Assembly: GCF_026626885.1 (NCBI RefSeq) | Contig: NZ_JAPNOA010000056.1 | Coordinates: 62,001-126,000, forward strand | DNA length: 64,000 bases | DNA from: Parathalassolituus penaei | GTDB taxonomy: Bacteria > Pseudomonadota > Gammaproteobacteria > Pseudomonadales > Oceanobacteraceae | Reading direction: 5' to 3' | Shown here: positions 33,394 through 41,757 of the stretch, one piece after another | How the letters are laid out: each line of letters opens with the position of its first letter | Numbering within the stretch: position 1 is the stretch's first letter | The notes under the pieces: generated by a model | What the model saw: the letters and a program-made list of their open reading frames with translations, nothing else | Database searches by the model: none | Told to the model about the DNA's origin: nothing | Program-made: the position numbers and the translations under genes

Positions 33394-35811
33394 ATGTCCG
33401 ATAGTTCAACCTCAGGCCGTGTGGCTGCTTCGACCGCTCAGCCGGTCAACACTCATGCTGCGGGGCTGTTTTCACATTTTCCATACTGGGCCGAGTGTTA
33501 TGGTGTGGCCCCGTTTCTGCCAATGTCCCGCGAGGAAATGGATCAGCTCGGCTGGGATAGTTGTGATGTGATTCTGGTGTGTGGGGATGCCTACGTTGAC
33601 CATCCAAGTTTTGGTATGGCCGTGATCGGACGTCTGCTGGAGAAGCAGGGTTTCCGTGTGGGTATCATCGCCCAGCCAGACTGGAATGATCCGACGTCGT
33701 TTACCAAACTCGGCAAGCCGAATTTCTATTTTGGTGTCAGCGCTGGCAACATGGACTCGCTGATCAACAAATACACAGCTGACCTCAAGGTTCGCTCTGA
33801 AGACGCCTACACACCGAACGGTGAATCGGACAAACGTCCGGATCGTGCGGTGATTGTGTATTCCCAGAAAGTCCGTGAAGTGTACAAGGACGTACCGATT
33901 GTGATTGGTGGTATCGAAGCCAGTCTGCGTCGTATTGCCCAGTACGATTACTGGAGCAATCAGATTCGTCGTTCAGTACTGATCGATTCCGGTGCCGATA
34001 TTCTGCTGTACGGTAACGCCGAACGCGCGCTGGTTGACCTGACCCATCTGATGGCTGCTGGTCGTTCGATTCATGAGATCACCGATCTGCGTGGTACCGC
34101 CATTCTGCGTGACTCTGTGCCAAACGGCTGGACTGAAATCGATTCCACCCGTATCGATTGGCCAGGTCATATTGACGTTCTGCCAAACCCTTATGAAATG
34201 AAAGAAGCCAACAGTGAAAGCTGTGCTTCTGACAACAAGAAGGGCGCTGACGACGATGTGATGCCGATCAAGATCATTCCGATGCCGTTGCAGCGCAAGA
34301 TTGAACACGATCTGGATACCACCTGTATCCGTCTGCCTTCTTTCGAGAAGGTCCGTAACGACAGCGCCCTCTACGCCCACGCTTCCCGTGTCTTGCACCA
34401 GGAGTCCAACCCGTACAACGCGCGCCCATTGATCCAGAAACACGGTAATCAGGAAGTGTGGGTAAACCCGCCACCGATTCCGCTGGAAACCGATGAGATG
34501 GATGCCGTATTCGCGCTGCCTTACCAGCGTGTGCCGCACCCGGCTTACGGCACGGCGCGTATTCCGGCCTACGAGATGATCCGTTTCTCGGTGAACATCA
34601 TGCGTGGCTGTTTTGGTGGCTGTACCTTCTGCTCTATTACCGAGCACGAAGGCCGTATCATCCAGAGCCGCTCCGAAGACAGCATCATCAATGAGATCGA
34701 AGAGATTCGTGACAAGGTGCCAGGCTTTACCGGCACCATCTCGGACTTGGGTGGCCCAACCGCCAACATGTACATGCTGAAGTGCAAGAGCGAAAAGATC
34801 CTCAAGAGCTGCCGTCGTTTGTCTTGTGTGTATCCGGGTATCTGCAAAAACCTCGAAACCAGTCACAAGCACACTACCTCGCTGTATCGTCGTGCCCGAG
34901 ATCTGCCGGGGATCAAACGTATCGCGATTGCCTCTGGTCTGCGTTACGACCTCGCGGTCGAGGATCCGGAATACGTTCGTGAGCTGGTGACCCACCACGT
35001 GGGTGGTCTGCTGAAAATTGCGCCGGAACACACCGAGCAGAACGTTCTGTCGAAGATGATGAAGCCGGGCATGGGTACCTATGACCGCTTCAAGCGCATG
35101 TTCGACAAGTTCTCCAAAGAAGCCGGTAAAGAGCAGTACCTGATCCCGTACTTTATTGCCGCTCACCCTGGCAGTGAAACCACTGACATGATGAATCTCG
35201 CCTTGTGGCTGAAACGTCAGAAGATGCGTGTGGATCAGGTGCAGACCTTCTATCCGTCACCGATGTCACTGGCGACCGCCATGTACCACTCCGAGCGTAA
35301 CCCGCTGCAGCGTATGAGCTACAAGAGTGGTCGTATGCATATTCCGCGTGATATCGAAGAGCGCCGTTTGCAGAAGGCTTTCCTGCGTTATCACGATGAA
35401 CGTAACTGGCCAATGCTGCGTGAAGAACTGCGTCGTCTGGGTCGTCATGACCTGATTGGCAAAGGGCCGAATGCCCTGATTCCGGATGACGATGCGCCAC
35501 AAGGCCAGGTTCAGCGTCCGGGTTATCAGGCGCGTGGCCGTGGTGCTCCACAGCCGGGTGCGGCTCGTAACAACGGCAAACCGGCCCAGAATCGTGCTAG
35601 CGGTAACAGCTCCGGGTCTGGCAAGGCCAACTCCGGTGCCAATACCAATACAGGTGCTGGCAAACCGGCAGCTAATGGACAGAAGCCAGCAGCAAAACAT
35701 GGCAATAAGCCTGTAGCGGCTAACGGCGGAAATAAACCTGTGGCGGCCAACGGTGGTAACAAGCCTGCTGGTGGTGCAGGCAAACCAGCACGTGTGCGCA
35801 AGCTGAAATAA
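33394..35811 (+). CDS. ygiQ: YgiQ family (UPF0313) radical SAM protein
   Basis: An 805-residue protein with an N-terminal YgiQ domain ([20 protein letters not shown]), a central radical SAM domain whose cluster motif is CFGGCTFC (about 406-413), and a DUF3362 C-terminal domain (about 640-700). The chemistry is SAM cleavage to a radical; the substrate is unknown. The tail from about 710 is low-complexity (Gly/Asn/Ala/Lys) and includes near-repeats of NKPVAANGG, ending in a basic KPARVRKLK. This tail is duplicated 500 bases downstream. AGGGTAA precedes the ATG. Confidence 0.94.
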   Translation: MSDSSTSGRVAASTAQPVNTHAAGLFSHFPYWAECYGVAPFLPMSREEMDQLGWDSCDVILVCGDAYVDHPSFGMAVIGRLLEKQGFRVGIIAQPDWNDPTSFTKLGKPNFYFGVSAGNMDSLINKYTADLKVRSEDAYTPNGESDKRPDRAVIVYSQKVREVYKDVPIVIGGIEASLRRIAQYDYWSNQIRRSVLIDSGADILLYGNAERALVDLTHLMAAGRSIHEITDLRGTAILRDSVPNGWTEIDSTRIDWPGHIDVLPNPYEMKEANSESCASDNKKGADDDVMPIKIIPMPLQRKIEHDLDTTCIRLPSFEKVRNDSALYAHASRVLHQESNPYNARPLIQKHGNQEVWVNPPPIPLETDEMDAVFALPYQRVPHPAYGTARIPAYEMIRFSVNIMRGCFGGCTFCSITEHEGRIIQSRSEDSIINEIEEIRDKVPGFTGTISDLGGPTANMYMLKCKSEKILKSCRRLSCVYPGICKNLETSHKHTTSLYRRARDLPGIKRIAIASGLRYDLAVEDPEYVRELVTHHVGGLLKIAPEHTEQNVLSKMMKPGMGTYDRFKRMFDKFSKEAGKEQYLIPYFIAAHPGSETTDMMNLALWLKRQKMRVDQVQTFYPSPMSLATAMYHSERNPLQRMSYKSGRMHIPRDIEERRLQKAFLRYHDERNWPMLREELRRLGRHDLIGKGPNALIPDDDAPQGQVQRPGYQARGRGAPQPGAARNNGKPAQNRASGNSSGSGKANSGANTNTGAGKPAANGQKPAAKHGNKPVAANGGNKPVAANGGNKPAGGAGKPARVRKLK

Positions 35812-35931
35812 CGGCAGTCTCTGTCGAGCAAAACAAAGGGGCCTGTGGGCCCCTTTGTTTTTGCGCTTCAGTGAACCGCCTATTTTCACGCGACAGGAGT
35901 CGGCGTCACGGCGCCCAGCGGTTGTTATCCC
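35758..35931. repeat. Duplicated block, copy 1 (ygiQ tail, terminator, acyltransferase 3' end)
   Basis: Contains the last 18 codons of ygiQ, its terminator and, reading leftward, a remnant of the last codons of the downstream acyltransferase gene (DNNRWAP and stop at 35908-35931). It matches 36258-36432 at roughly 88 percent identity. Here the acyltransferase remnant is a broken stub. Confidence 0.9.
35834..35862. terminator. ygiQ terminator, first copy
   Basis: CAAAGGGGCC and GGCCCCTTTG pair around a short loop and are followed by a T-run. A second, nearly identical copy is at 36334. Confidence 0.9.
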
Positions 35932-36018
35932 CTGAGTGGTTGTATTGCAGGAGAGTGTCTGGATTGCGAGTCCGGTTCCTTCTCGCTGTCATTGCCTGAT
36001 CATTGATTGCCGACGTTG

Positions 36019-36265
36019 CCCAGCGCAGCTGGCTACAGCATGCCCATCTGGGCGAGCCGGGATTCACCGCAACGGCCGACCCGGCCGGGGCATGGATGCC
36101 CCGCCAGGCCAGGTGTCACAGGGATGTGTCGTCTGGCCGGGGTCGAAAAGCCGTTGTCGGTGAATACCGGAAACACGAGCCCAGCAGGGCTAAGCAGGGG
36201 GAGGCCCGCCCGGCCGGGGGACAAGGCCCCCCAAGAGGGCATACGGCGGTGCCAATTAACAAGCC
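36019..36265 (-). repeat. Dispersed GC-rich structured repeat, copy C (inverted)
   Basis: Same element as at 7098, 7417 and 54152 but in the opposite orientation, with CCCAGCGCAGCTGG at 36019 and AATTAACAAGCC at 36254-36265. It lies between the two copies of the ygiQ-tail block. Its GGCTTGTT end merges with the ygiQ-tail sequence AACAAGCC, so the junction is seamless. It faces the acyltransferase gene in the same way as the other copies face their upstream genes. Confidence 0.9.
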
Positions 36266-36432
36266 TGCCGGTGGTGCTGGCAAACCAGCCCATGTGCGTA
36301 ATCTGAAATAACGGCAGTTTCTGTCGAGCAAAACAAAGGGGCCTGTGGGCCCCTTTGTTTTTTGCGGTTCTGTAAACCGCCCGTTTTTATGAGACAGGCG
36401 TTGGCGTCAGGGTGCCCAGCGGTTGTTATCCC
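36258..36432. repeat. Duplicated block, copy 2
   Basis: Repeats 35758-35931 at an offset of 500-501 bases with about twenty differences. It keeps the ygiQ-tail reading frame ([17 protein letters not shown] then stop) without a ygiQ gene in front, and it supplies the true 3' end of the acyltransferase gene. Confidence 0.9.
36334..36364. terminator. Terminator, second copy, serving the acyltransferase gene
   Basis: The same CAAAGGGGCC/GGCCCCTTTG hairpin as at 35834, with one extra T in its T-run. It lies about 45 bases beyond the acyltransferase stop and can act in both directions, since the A-run on the left is a T-run on the minus strand. Confidence 0.8.
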
Positions 36433-37333
36433 ACAAGGCCCAACAATGCGGATTGGCCATAATCTGGCGCGACATGGAATCGTTGATCAACTGCGTAATC
36501 ACTACAGGGTCACCTGAGCTGGTATCAATCGGTTCTTCAAACCACTGGTGATAGTCACCATTTTTGTCTTGCAGGATATAAACCGGAATCAGCGGCTTGT
36601 TGTGGGTCAGCGCCATGCTGGCGGCAAAGGTTGATGTCCATGCCGGCTTGCCACAGAAATTCAGCAATTTGCCATTACGGCCTCGTTTGGTGCGGACGTC
36701 GACAAACAGAAAGGCGTTATCACCCTCGGCGATGTGTCGGATCATGCGTTTGGTATCCCAGGTCGGGATATAAAACTGTGGGTCACCAAAGCGGTTGGTG
36801 CTGTTGAAACTGCGGTGATTCAGCAGGCGATCGGAAAAATCCCGGTACAGGCTATACACCGGAATTCCCATACGGAACAGGTTCAGACGACTGATTTCCC
36901 AGCCATACAGATGGCATGATACAAAAATCACCCCATTGGGATGATCGTCCAGATACTGCAAACCGGAGCTGCGGATGTGTTTCGGATCTGGTGAGGCAGG
37001 GGGCAGGCTGATGCCTTCGGCAACCGCGCCCAGCATGTTCTGGTAGAACATACGCTCAATGCGTTGCCGTTCTTCCAGACTGCGCTCTCCCAGAATCTGC
37101 TCAAAGTTGTGCTCACAGTACAGGCGCTGACGCCCCAGCAGTTTGCGGATCATCCAGGTGACAATCTGGGCTGTGCGTGGGTGTGCGGCGAGCCTGCGCA
37201 CACGAGCCTGACCGAGCCACGACAGCAGGTGCAGCACGGCAAACAACGGCAGTTTGATCAGGAGCTGAATACGCCGCTGACGGTTAGTCAGCGGCAACGG
37301 GCGTGCCGACGTGCGACGAACTTTGGTAACCAT
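36407..37333 (-). CDS. LpxL/HtrB-family lysophospholipid/lipid A acyltransferase
   Basis: A 308-residue inner-membrane-associated acyltransferase. One hydrophobic anchor lies near residues 26-42 (LPLFAVLHLLSWLGQAR). The catalytic HX4E motif is HLYGWE at about 141-146, in VIFVSCHLYGWEISR. Further family blocks are FLFVDVRTKRGRNGK and FAASMALTHNKPLIPVY. LpxL-type enzymes transfer a secondary acyl chain to the lipid A precursor, but many paralogues act on ornithine lipids or other substrates. It starts 2 bases after the desaturase stop, so the two are an operon. Its last codons lie in the duplicated block. Confidence 0.88.
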   Translation of the reverse strand: MVTKVRRTSARPLPLTNRQRRIQLLIKLPLFAVLHLLSWLGQARVRRLAAHPRTAQIVTWMIRKLLGRQRLYCEHNFEQILGERSLEERQRIERMFYQNMLGAVAEGISLPPASPDPKHIRSSGLQYLDDHPNGVIFVSCHLYGWEISRLNLFRMGIPVYSLYRDFSDRLLNHRSFNSTNRFGDPQFYIPTWDTKRMIRHIAEGDNAFLFVDVRTKRGRNGKLLNFCGKPAWTSTFAASMALTHNKPLIPVYILQDKNGDYHQWFEEPIDTSSGDPVVITQLINDSMSRQIMANPHCWALWDNNRWAP

Positions 37334-37335
37334 AA

Positions 37336-38280
37336 TCAGACAGGGGTCAGACCATCCTCGAAAATCCAGCCCCGACGGCGGCAGAAATTGAAGATGCGAT
37401 TAACCAGCGGGTTGGCTATGCCACTGAGGATGCAGAAGTCCATGCCGAGGTCCTGATGGTGGATGTTATGGGCTTCCTTGGTGATAAAAATATGCAGTTT
37501 TTGCAATACTTGTACCCAACCCGGAATTTCACGACGGTGCGCCAGCGCGTGGGCGTACTGAGCCAGTGACAGCATCAGGTTGAACATACAGATAAAAACC
37601 AGCAACGCCGGGCCAATGATACCGAGCGCAAAGAGTCCGCCAGACACCAATGCCAACGGGAAGCCGATAAACATCACCATAGGGGCAGCCAGACGCATAA
37701 AACTGCGACGGGCCAGTGCACCTGGGCTCAGGTGATGAGTTTTGAAGTCGAAGACTACTTTTTCCAGCGGTGATATTTTTTCCATCGCTTCTTCGCGCAT
37801 CTTCAGGTACTTGGGTGAGCCTTTGTTACCCTTGAAGAAATACAGCTCGCGCAGACCAACATTTGGCGTGGTGCGGCGGTAATCGAGGTAAAAGTGCGAA
37901 ATACCGGATAGCGCATCGGCGGTATAGACAGATAGCGGAAAAAGTGCCAATGCCCACCAGGCTGCGCCTGAATAGAGAGCATAACTAACCAGTGCAAAGT
38001 TCAGCAGGAAAAACAGCCAGCAAACCAGCAAAAGGCCGGTTTCTGCGGGGGTAATATCATCCAGAGGGCTTGAAGCAGGCTTGCGGGATTCGGATTTGGA
38101 TGTCGTCAACTCGGGGCCGATCCATCGTGTCGCTTGAGAATTGTGCAGATCATAGCTTTGTGGGTGCTTTTCTTCAAACAATCCGTTCCCTTTGCGGGCT
38201 GGTAAAACCTGACATGTTTCGGGTTTTGTGAAGATTCGACCGGCAATCCGGCAAAGGTTCCGAATCAGGATGTTGATCAT
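37336..38280 (-). CDS. CarF/TMEM189-type lipid desaturase (Kua domain)
   Basis: A 314-residue integral membrane protein with a soluble N-terminal region (about 1-80). The family's histidine motifs are in order: DALSGISHFYLD (H129, D133), FKTHHLSP (H182, H183), YAHALAHRRE (H244, H248), and KLHIFITKEAHNIHHQDLG (H263 to H275) followed by FCILSGIANP. These are the metal ligands of plasmanylethanolamine desaturase (PEDS1/CarF), which makes the vinyl-ether bond of plasmalogens. Whether this bacterium makes ether lipids cannot be seen here, so the substrate is open. It is translationally close to the acyltransferase, hinting at shared lipid remodelling. Confidence 0.82.
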   Translation of the reverse strand: MINILIRNLCRIAGRIFTKPETCQVLPARKGNGLFEEKHPQSYDLHNSQATRWIGPELTTSKSESRKPASSPLDDITPAETGLLLVCWLFFLLNFALVSYALYSGAAWWALALFPLSVYTADALSGISHFYLDYRRTTPNVGLRELYFFKGNKGSPKYLKMREEAMEKISPLEKVVFDFKTHHLSPGALARRSFMRLAAPMVMFIGFPLALVSGGLFALGIIGPALLVFICMFNLMLSLAQYAHALAHRREIPGWVQVLQKLHIFITKEAHNIHHQDLGMDFCILSGIANPLVNRIFNFCRRRGWIFEDGLTPV

Positions 38281-38538
38281 CCAGAGTGCTTCAAATCAGA
38301 GGGCGCTGCGTGATCACCGGTCTGGATGGTCAGAACAAAAGTCTGTCTATCGGCCGTTACATGATATGTTGTGCAGTAGGTGTGTGGCTTGAATGATTAG
38401 CCGCAATGTCCGTTGGATTCCCCTGACGGCCTTCGGTATGGGCTGGAGCGCTGGTTATAGTGTGGTTTCCGGCCTGGGCATCGGGGGAGGCGAGGCCGGA
38501 TTCTGATTCCATCACCGACGCACCTCAGGAGATCCGTT

Positions 38539-38979
38539 GTGAACAAGGTTGAGATGACTGAAGCCATTATTCTGGCCAAATCTGCCCGCAATCTCAGTTG
38601 GGAAGCCATTGCCGAAGGCATCGGCATGGGCACTGTCTGGGTTACCTCCGCCTGTCTGGGAATGAACAGTATGCCAGCGGAACCGGCTGCCAAGCTCTGC
38701 GCTTTGCTGGAACTGTCCGATGAGGTCAAGGCTGCATTGATGCAGTATCCGACCAAACAATGGCAGTGGCAGGTACCACAAGATCCGCTGATCTATCGCC
38801 TGTACGAGATTGTTGGCGTCTATGGTGAAACCCTGAAAGAAGTGATTCAGGAAAAATTCGGCGACGGCATCATGAGTGCTATCGACTTCACCATGGATGT
38901 TGCCAAGGAAGAAAATCCAAAAGGCGACCGTGTGGTATTAACCATGAATGGCAAGTTTTTGCCGTACAAAGCCTGGTAA
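38539..38979 (+). CDS. cynS: Cyanase (cyanate hydratase)
   Basis: A 146-residue decameric enzyme converting cyanate and bicarbonate to ammonia and carbon dioxide. The catalytic trio is visible as R87 and E90 (LIYRLYEIVG) and S113 (IMSAIDF), corresponding to Arg96, Glu99 and Ser122 of the E. coli enzyme. The start is GTG at 38539 with AGGAG upstream. It stands without cynT or a transporter, divergent from the desaturase gene. It supplies nitrogen from cyanate, consistent with the nitrate genes upstream. Confidence 0.97.
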   Translation: MNKVEMTEAIILAKSARNLSWEAIAEGIGMGTVWVTSACLGMNSMPAEPAAKLCALLELSDEVKAALMQYPTKQWQWQVPQDPLIYRLYEIVGVYGETLKEVIQEKFGDGIMSAIDFTMDVAKEENPKGDRVVLTMNGKFLPYKAW

Positions 38980-39066
38980 AACTGGCTGTAAAGCACTGGT
39001 TCCGGACTTGTTATTCAACCATGGCTGCGGCAGTCTGCGGCCTTTGATCTCCGGTTCGGTTCCATC

Positions 39067-39726
39067 ATGAAGTGTCTGGTATTTCTGGGGTCGGTGCGTG
39101 ACAGCACGCCACCGGCGCCTGCCCGTCTTGGCCTGCGCGTCGCGCTGGCCTGTCAGCAACAACTGCAATTGACCTTTGCGGACCTCGAGGTTGAGCTGAT
39201 CGATCCGCTCGATTTTGCTACTGGTCCGATCTTCAAACCACATTTCGCCTGGTCCCGCCGTCATGTGCCTGCTGATCTTGATGCGCTGGCGCAGAAGATT
39301 GCGGCAGCGGATGCCTACGTGATGGTCAGCCCGGAGTACAACCATTCCATGAGTCCGGCGCTGGCGGATCTGCTTAATCACTTTGGCAGTTCGCTGTTTT
39401 CGTTCAAACCCAGTGCCATCGTCACCTATTCTGCCGGTCAATGGGGTGGTGCCCGAGCCGCAGTAAATATGCGTACGTTTCTGGCGGAACTGGGCTGTTT
39501 GCCGGTGTCGGCCATGATTCATGTACCGGCGGCACAAACGGTGTTTGCGGAAGATGGATCAATCGCTGACGCCAGTCAGTCTGGTCAATGGCAAGGTTAT
39601 ATGGGGCGCACCTTTGAGCAGTTGTACTGGTGGGCACAAGCTTGTTCTAACCAGCGTCAGGTAGCCGGGTTGCCGGGCAAGGCGTTTCAGCGTGATCCAT
39701 CCCAGCGTAACGCGCCTGCGAACTGA
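39067..39726 (+). CDS. NADPH-dependent FMN reductase family protein
   Basis: A 219-residue flavodoxin-like protein. LVFLGSVRDSTPPAPARLG is the FMN phosphate loop, and VSPEYNHSMSPALADLLNHF with VTYSAGQWGGARAAVNMR are the family signatures. Such enzymes reduce FMN, quinones or azo/nitro compounds using NADPH. The nearest ribosome-like sequence upstream of the ATG is weak. It follows cynS by 87 bases in the same direction; a shared transcript is possible. Confidence 0.88.
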   Translation: MKCLVFLGSVRDSTPPAPARLGLRVALACQQQLQLTFADLEVELIDPLDFATGPIFKPHFAWSRRHVPADLDALAQKIAAADAYVMVSPEYNHSMSPALADLLNHFGSSLFSFKPSAIVTYSAGQWGGARAAVNMRTFLAELGCLPVSAMIHVPAAQTVFAEDGSIADASQSGQWQGYMGRTFEQLYWWAQACSNQRQVAGLPGKAFQRDPSQRNAPAN

Positions 39727-39817
39727 CCCAATCTGCTCCTGCAGTGGTATCCATTTACTACCGTAGTATCATGCCGACCGCTTTCTGGAATTCGTCAGCC
39801 GGTGTAAGGAGCAGGGC

Positions 39818-40900
39818 GTGGTCGAACGTACATCACTGGTGCAACATCTGCAGAATCAGGGCGTGGAACTGGACGACAGCCAGCGCCAGGCGGCTGAAGC
39901 GCTGGAGCAGTTGCAGCATCAATCCCAGCGCCCGAAGCGCAAGGTAGCGTTTTTTCGTCGCCGTCAGCCCCGTGGTGCCTATTTGTGGGGCGAACCGGGG
40001 CGAGGCAAAACCCTGCTGATGGATGCTCTGTTTGCCCTGTATCCAGAGGCTTCACGACGATTGCATTACCATCACTTTCTTCGGGAGTTACATCGCGGCA
40101 TGTCCCGCCCCGGTGGTGGCACCGATTTCCTGATCACCCTCGCCCATGAAGTTGCCGCCAATTGCCGGATGTTCTGTCTGGATGAGTTTCATGTTCACGA
40201 CGGTGCTGATGCGGTGTTGCTGGAGCGCTTTCTGGCCGTTTTGCTGAAACAGCAGGTGTTTGTGGTGCTGACCTCCAATTACCCGCCGGATAATCTGTTG
40301 CCCGATCCTAATCATCATCACAAGGCCCAGAAAATCATTGCGCTGGTGAATCGGAACTTTGACATCCTCCACCTGGATGGCGCGCGCGATTATCGCCGTC
40401 GTGGCGGTGATACATCCCTGCAGTATCTGGCTCCCGCGGATGAGGTATCCGATCACCGTTTGCTGGCGCTGTTAGCTACCGCGGGCTGCTCGTTAACCCT
40501 GGACAATCGGCTGGTACGCCTGAGTGGTCGTGCTGTGAATGCCCGTGCGGAAGGTGAGGGCGTAGTCTGGTTTGATTTTGAAGCCATCTGTATGGGGCCG
40601 CGTTCGCATCTGGATTATCTCGAAATTGCTGAGCGCTGGTCGCAGGTGGTGGTATCGGGGATTCATCGACGTCTGTTGCATGAGCCCAATGCCTTGCGAC
40701 GCCTGATCTGGCTGGTGGATGTTCTGTATGAGCATCGGCTGCGGTTGTGGCTGATTTCGGAAGAGCCGATTCTGGAGCTGCTGTCCGACCCGGAGCTGGA
40801 AGCGGACACCGTAAGGCTGGTCAGCCGTTTGATGGAAATGCAGCTGCTGGTGTTTGGTGGCACCAGCACTGCACGAACCGGATTGCTGGACCCGTCCTGA
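39818..40900 (+). CDS. zapE: ZapE/AFG1-like cell-division ATPase
   Basis: A 360-residue AFG1-family ATPase. Walker A is GEPGRGKT (about 58-65), Walker B is FCLDEF (about 119-124), and the sensor region VVLTSNYPPDNL and YDVLYEHRLRLWL-like C-terminal block are typical. In E. coli, ZapE associates with the Z-ring under stress. The start is GTG at 39818 with AAGGAG upstream. Convergent with the 2H phosphoesterase gene, 10 bases apart. Confidence 0.93.
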   Translation: MVERTSLVQHLQNQGVELDDSQRQAAEALEQLQHQSQRPKRKVAFFRRRQPRGAYLWGEPGRGKTLLMDALFALYPEASRRLHYHHFLRELHRGMSRPGGGTDFLITLAHEVAANCRMFCLDEFHVHDGADAVLLERFLAVLLKQQVFVVLTSNYPPDNLLPDPNHHHKAQKIIALVNRNFDILHLDGARDYRRRGGDTSLQYLAPADEVSDHRLLALLATAGCSLTLDNRLVRLSGRAVNARAEGEGVVWFDFEAICMGPRSHLDYLEIAERWSQVVVSGIHRRLLHEPNALRRLIWLVDVLYEHRLRLWLISEEPILELLSDPELEADTVRLVSRLMEMQLLVFGGTSTARTGLLDPS

Positions 40901-40910
40901 ACGGGTGGAA

Positions 40911-41567
40911 TCAAGGCTCCTCGATAAAACGGAAGTGTTTGGCGCTGCATTCAAACCACACCAGTTGCAACCCAACCGGCTGCAGGAATTCCGGCAACCG
41001 CGGCGGTTGCAACAGGTCGGGCAGAATGGTCAGGTCGTGTTGCTCCGGCAAAAAACGTGACACCGTAATATGGCTGCCCCATGGCATTTGCATGGGCAGT
41101 TCTTCCTCATTGGCGGCGACCTGAATGGCTTTCGCCAGCTCAATAAATGCCTCACAAGGCTCTGTGGCCAGAATCACGCTGTTGCGATTAAATAGCAGCC
41201 CCTGCGGCTGGATACGAATATCGCCCAGCCAGTGTTCGGCCATACGAGTGACTCGCGTCGACAGGAACTGGCGATAACGATTAAACAGCGTTAATTCATC
41301 TTCATGAGCACGAGCGCGCAGTGGTAACGCCGAGCCGGTGGCTATGGTGGTGTGGAGGTTGTCGGCGCTGTAGGTCAGTGCAGGAATGTGGCTGGCGATA
41401 CGACGGCTCACTTCTTCCAGTGGGCGGGTAACGTCGGGCCCGTAACGCAGCACCAACAGGCAGCCGCTGCCCTTGTTCAGGTTGCCATCGCTGACAAGCG
41501 GCTGGCTGTTCATCTGATCCCGGAAACTCTGGTAAATCTGTTGCTGGCGATTGGCAAAACTGTCCAT
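40911..41567 (-). CDS. 2H phosphoesterase superfamily protein (LigT/2'-5' RNA ligase-like)
   Basis: A 218-residue protein with the two H-x-T/S-x motifs that define the superfamily: HTTI at about residue 72 and HITV at about 166, each on a predicted beta strand. Relatives cleave 2',3'-cyclic phosphates or 2'-5' linkages in RNA or nucleotides. The sequence is not close to E. coli ThpR, so the substrate is unknown. It stands alone between zapE and recC, convergent with the former and divergent from the latter. Confidence 0.7.
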   Translation of the reverse strand: MDSFANRQQQIYQSFRDQMNSQPLVSDGNLNKGSGCLLVLRYGPDVTRPLEEVSRRIASHIPALTYSADNLHTTIATGSALPLRARAHEDELTLFNRYRQFLSTRVTRMAEHWLGDIRIQPQGLLFNRNSVILATEPCEAFIELAKAIQVAANEEELPMQMPWGSHITVSRFLPEQHDLTILPDLLQPPRLPEFLQPVGLQLVWFECSAKHFRFIEEP

Positions 41568-41757
41568 GGCTGAAACTCCTGGGTCGAATCGGGGGTACGC
41601 TAACAGAAGCTGAAAACTGGGTCATCAGACAGACCATGGAGTCCGGGCAAGGGTTCCTGCGTCATTGGCTGTCGCAGGATTCTGGCTCCGGGTCGTGGCC
41701 TGCCGATTGGCAGTGATAGAATGTCAGGCATGTCGAGACTGCTGATGGTGCCTGTGC

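Noticed and set aside
36003-36311. 102-codon plus-strand ORF ending in a YgiQ-like tail
   Set aside because: It joins the repeat sequence to the duplicated ygiQ end; no start signal and no independent coding evidence.
38281-38538. Sigma-54 promoter for cynS
   Set aside because: The best TGG-centred candidates lack a TTGC-like -12 element at the required spacing.
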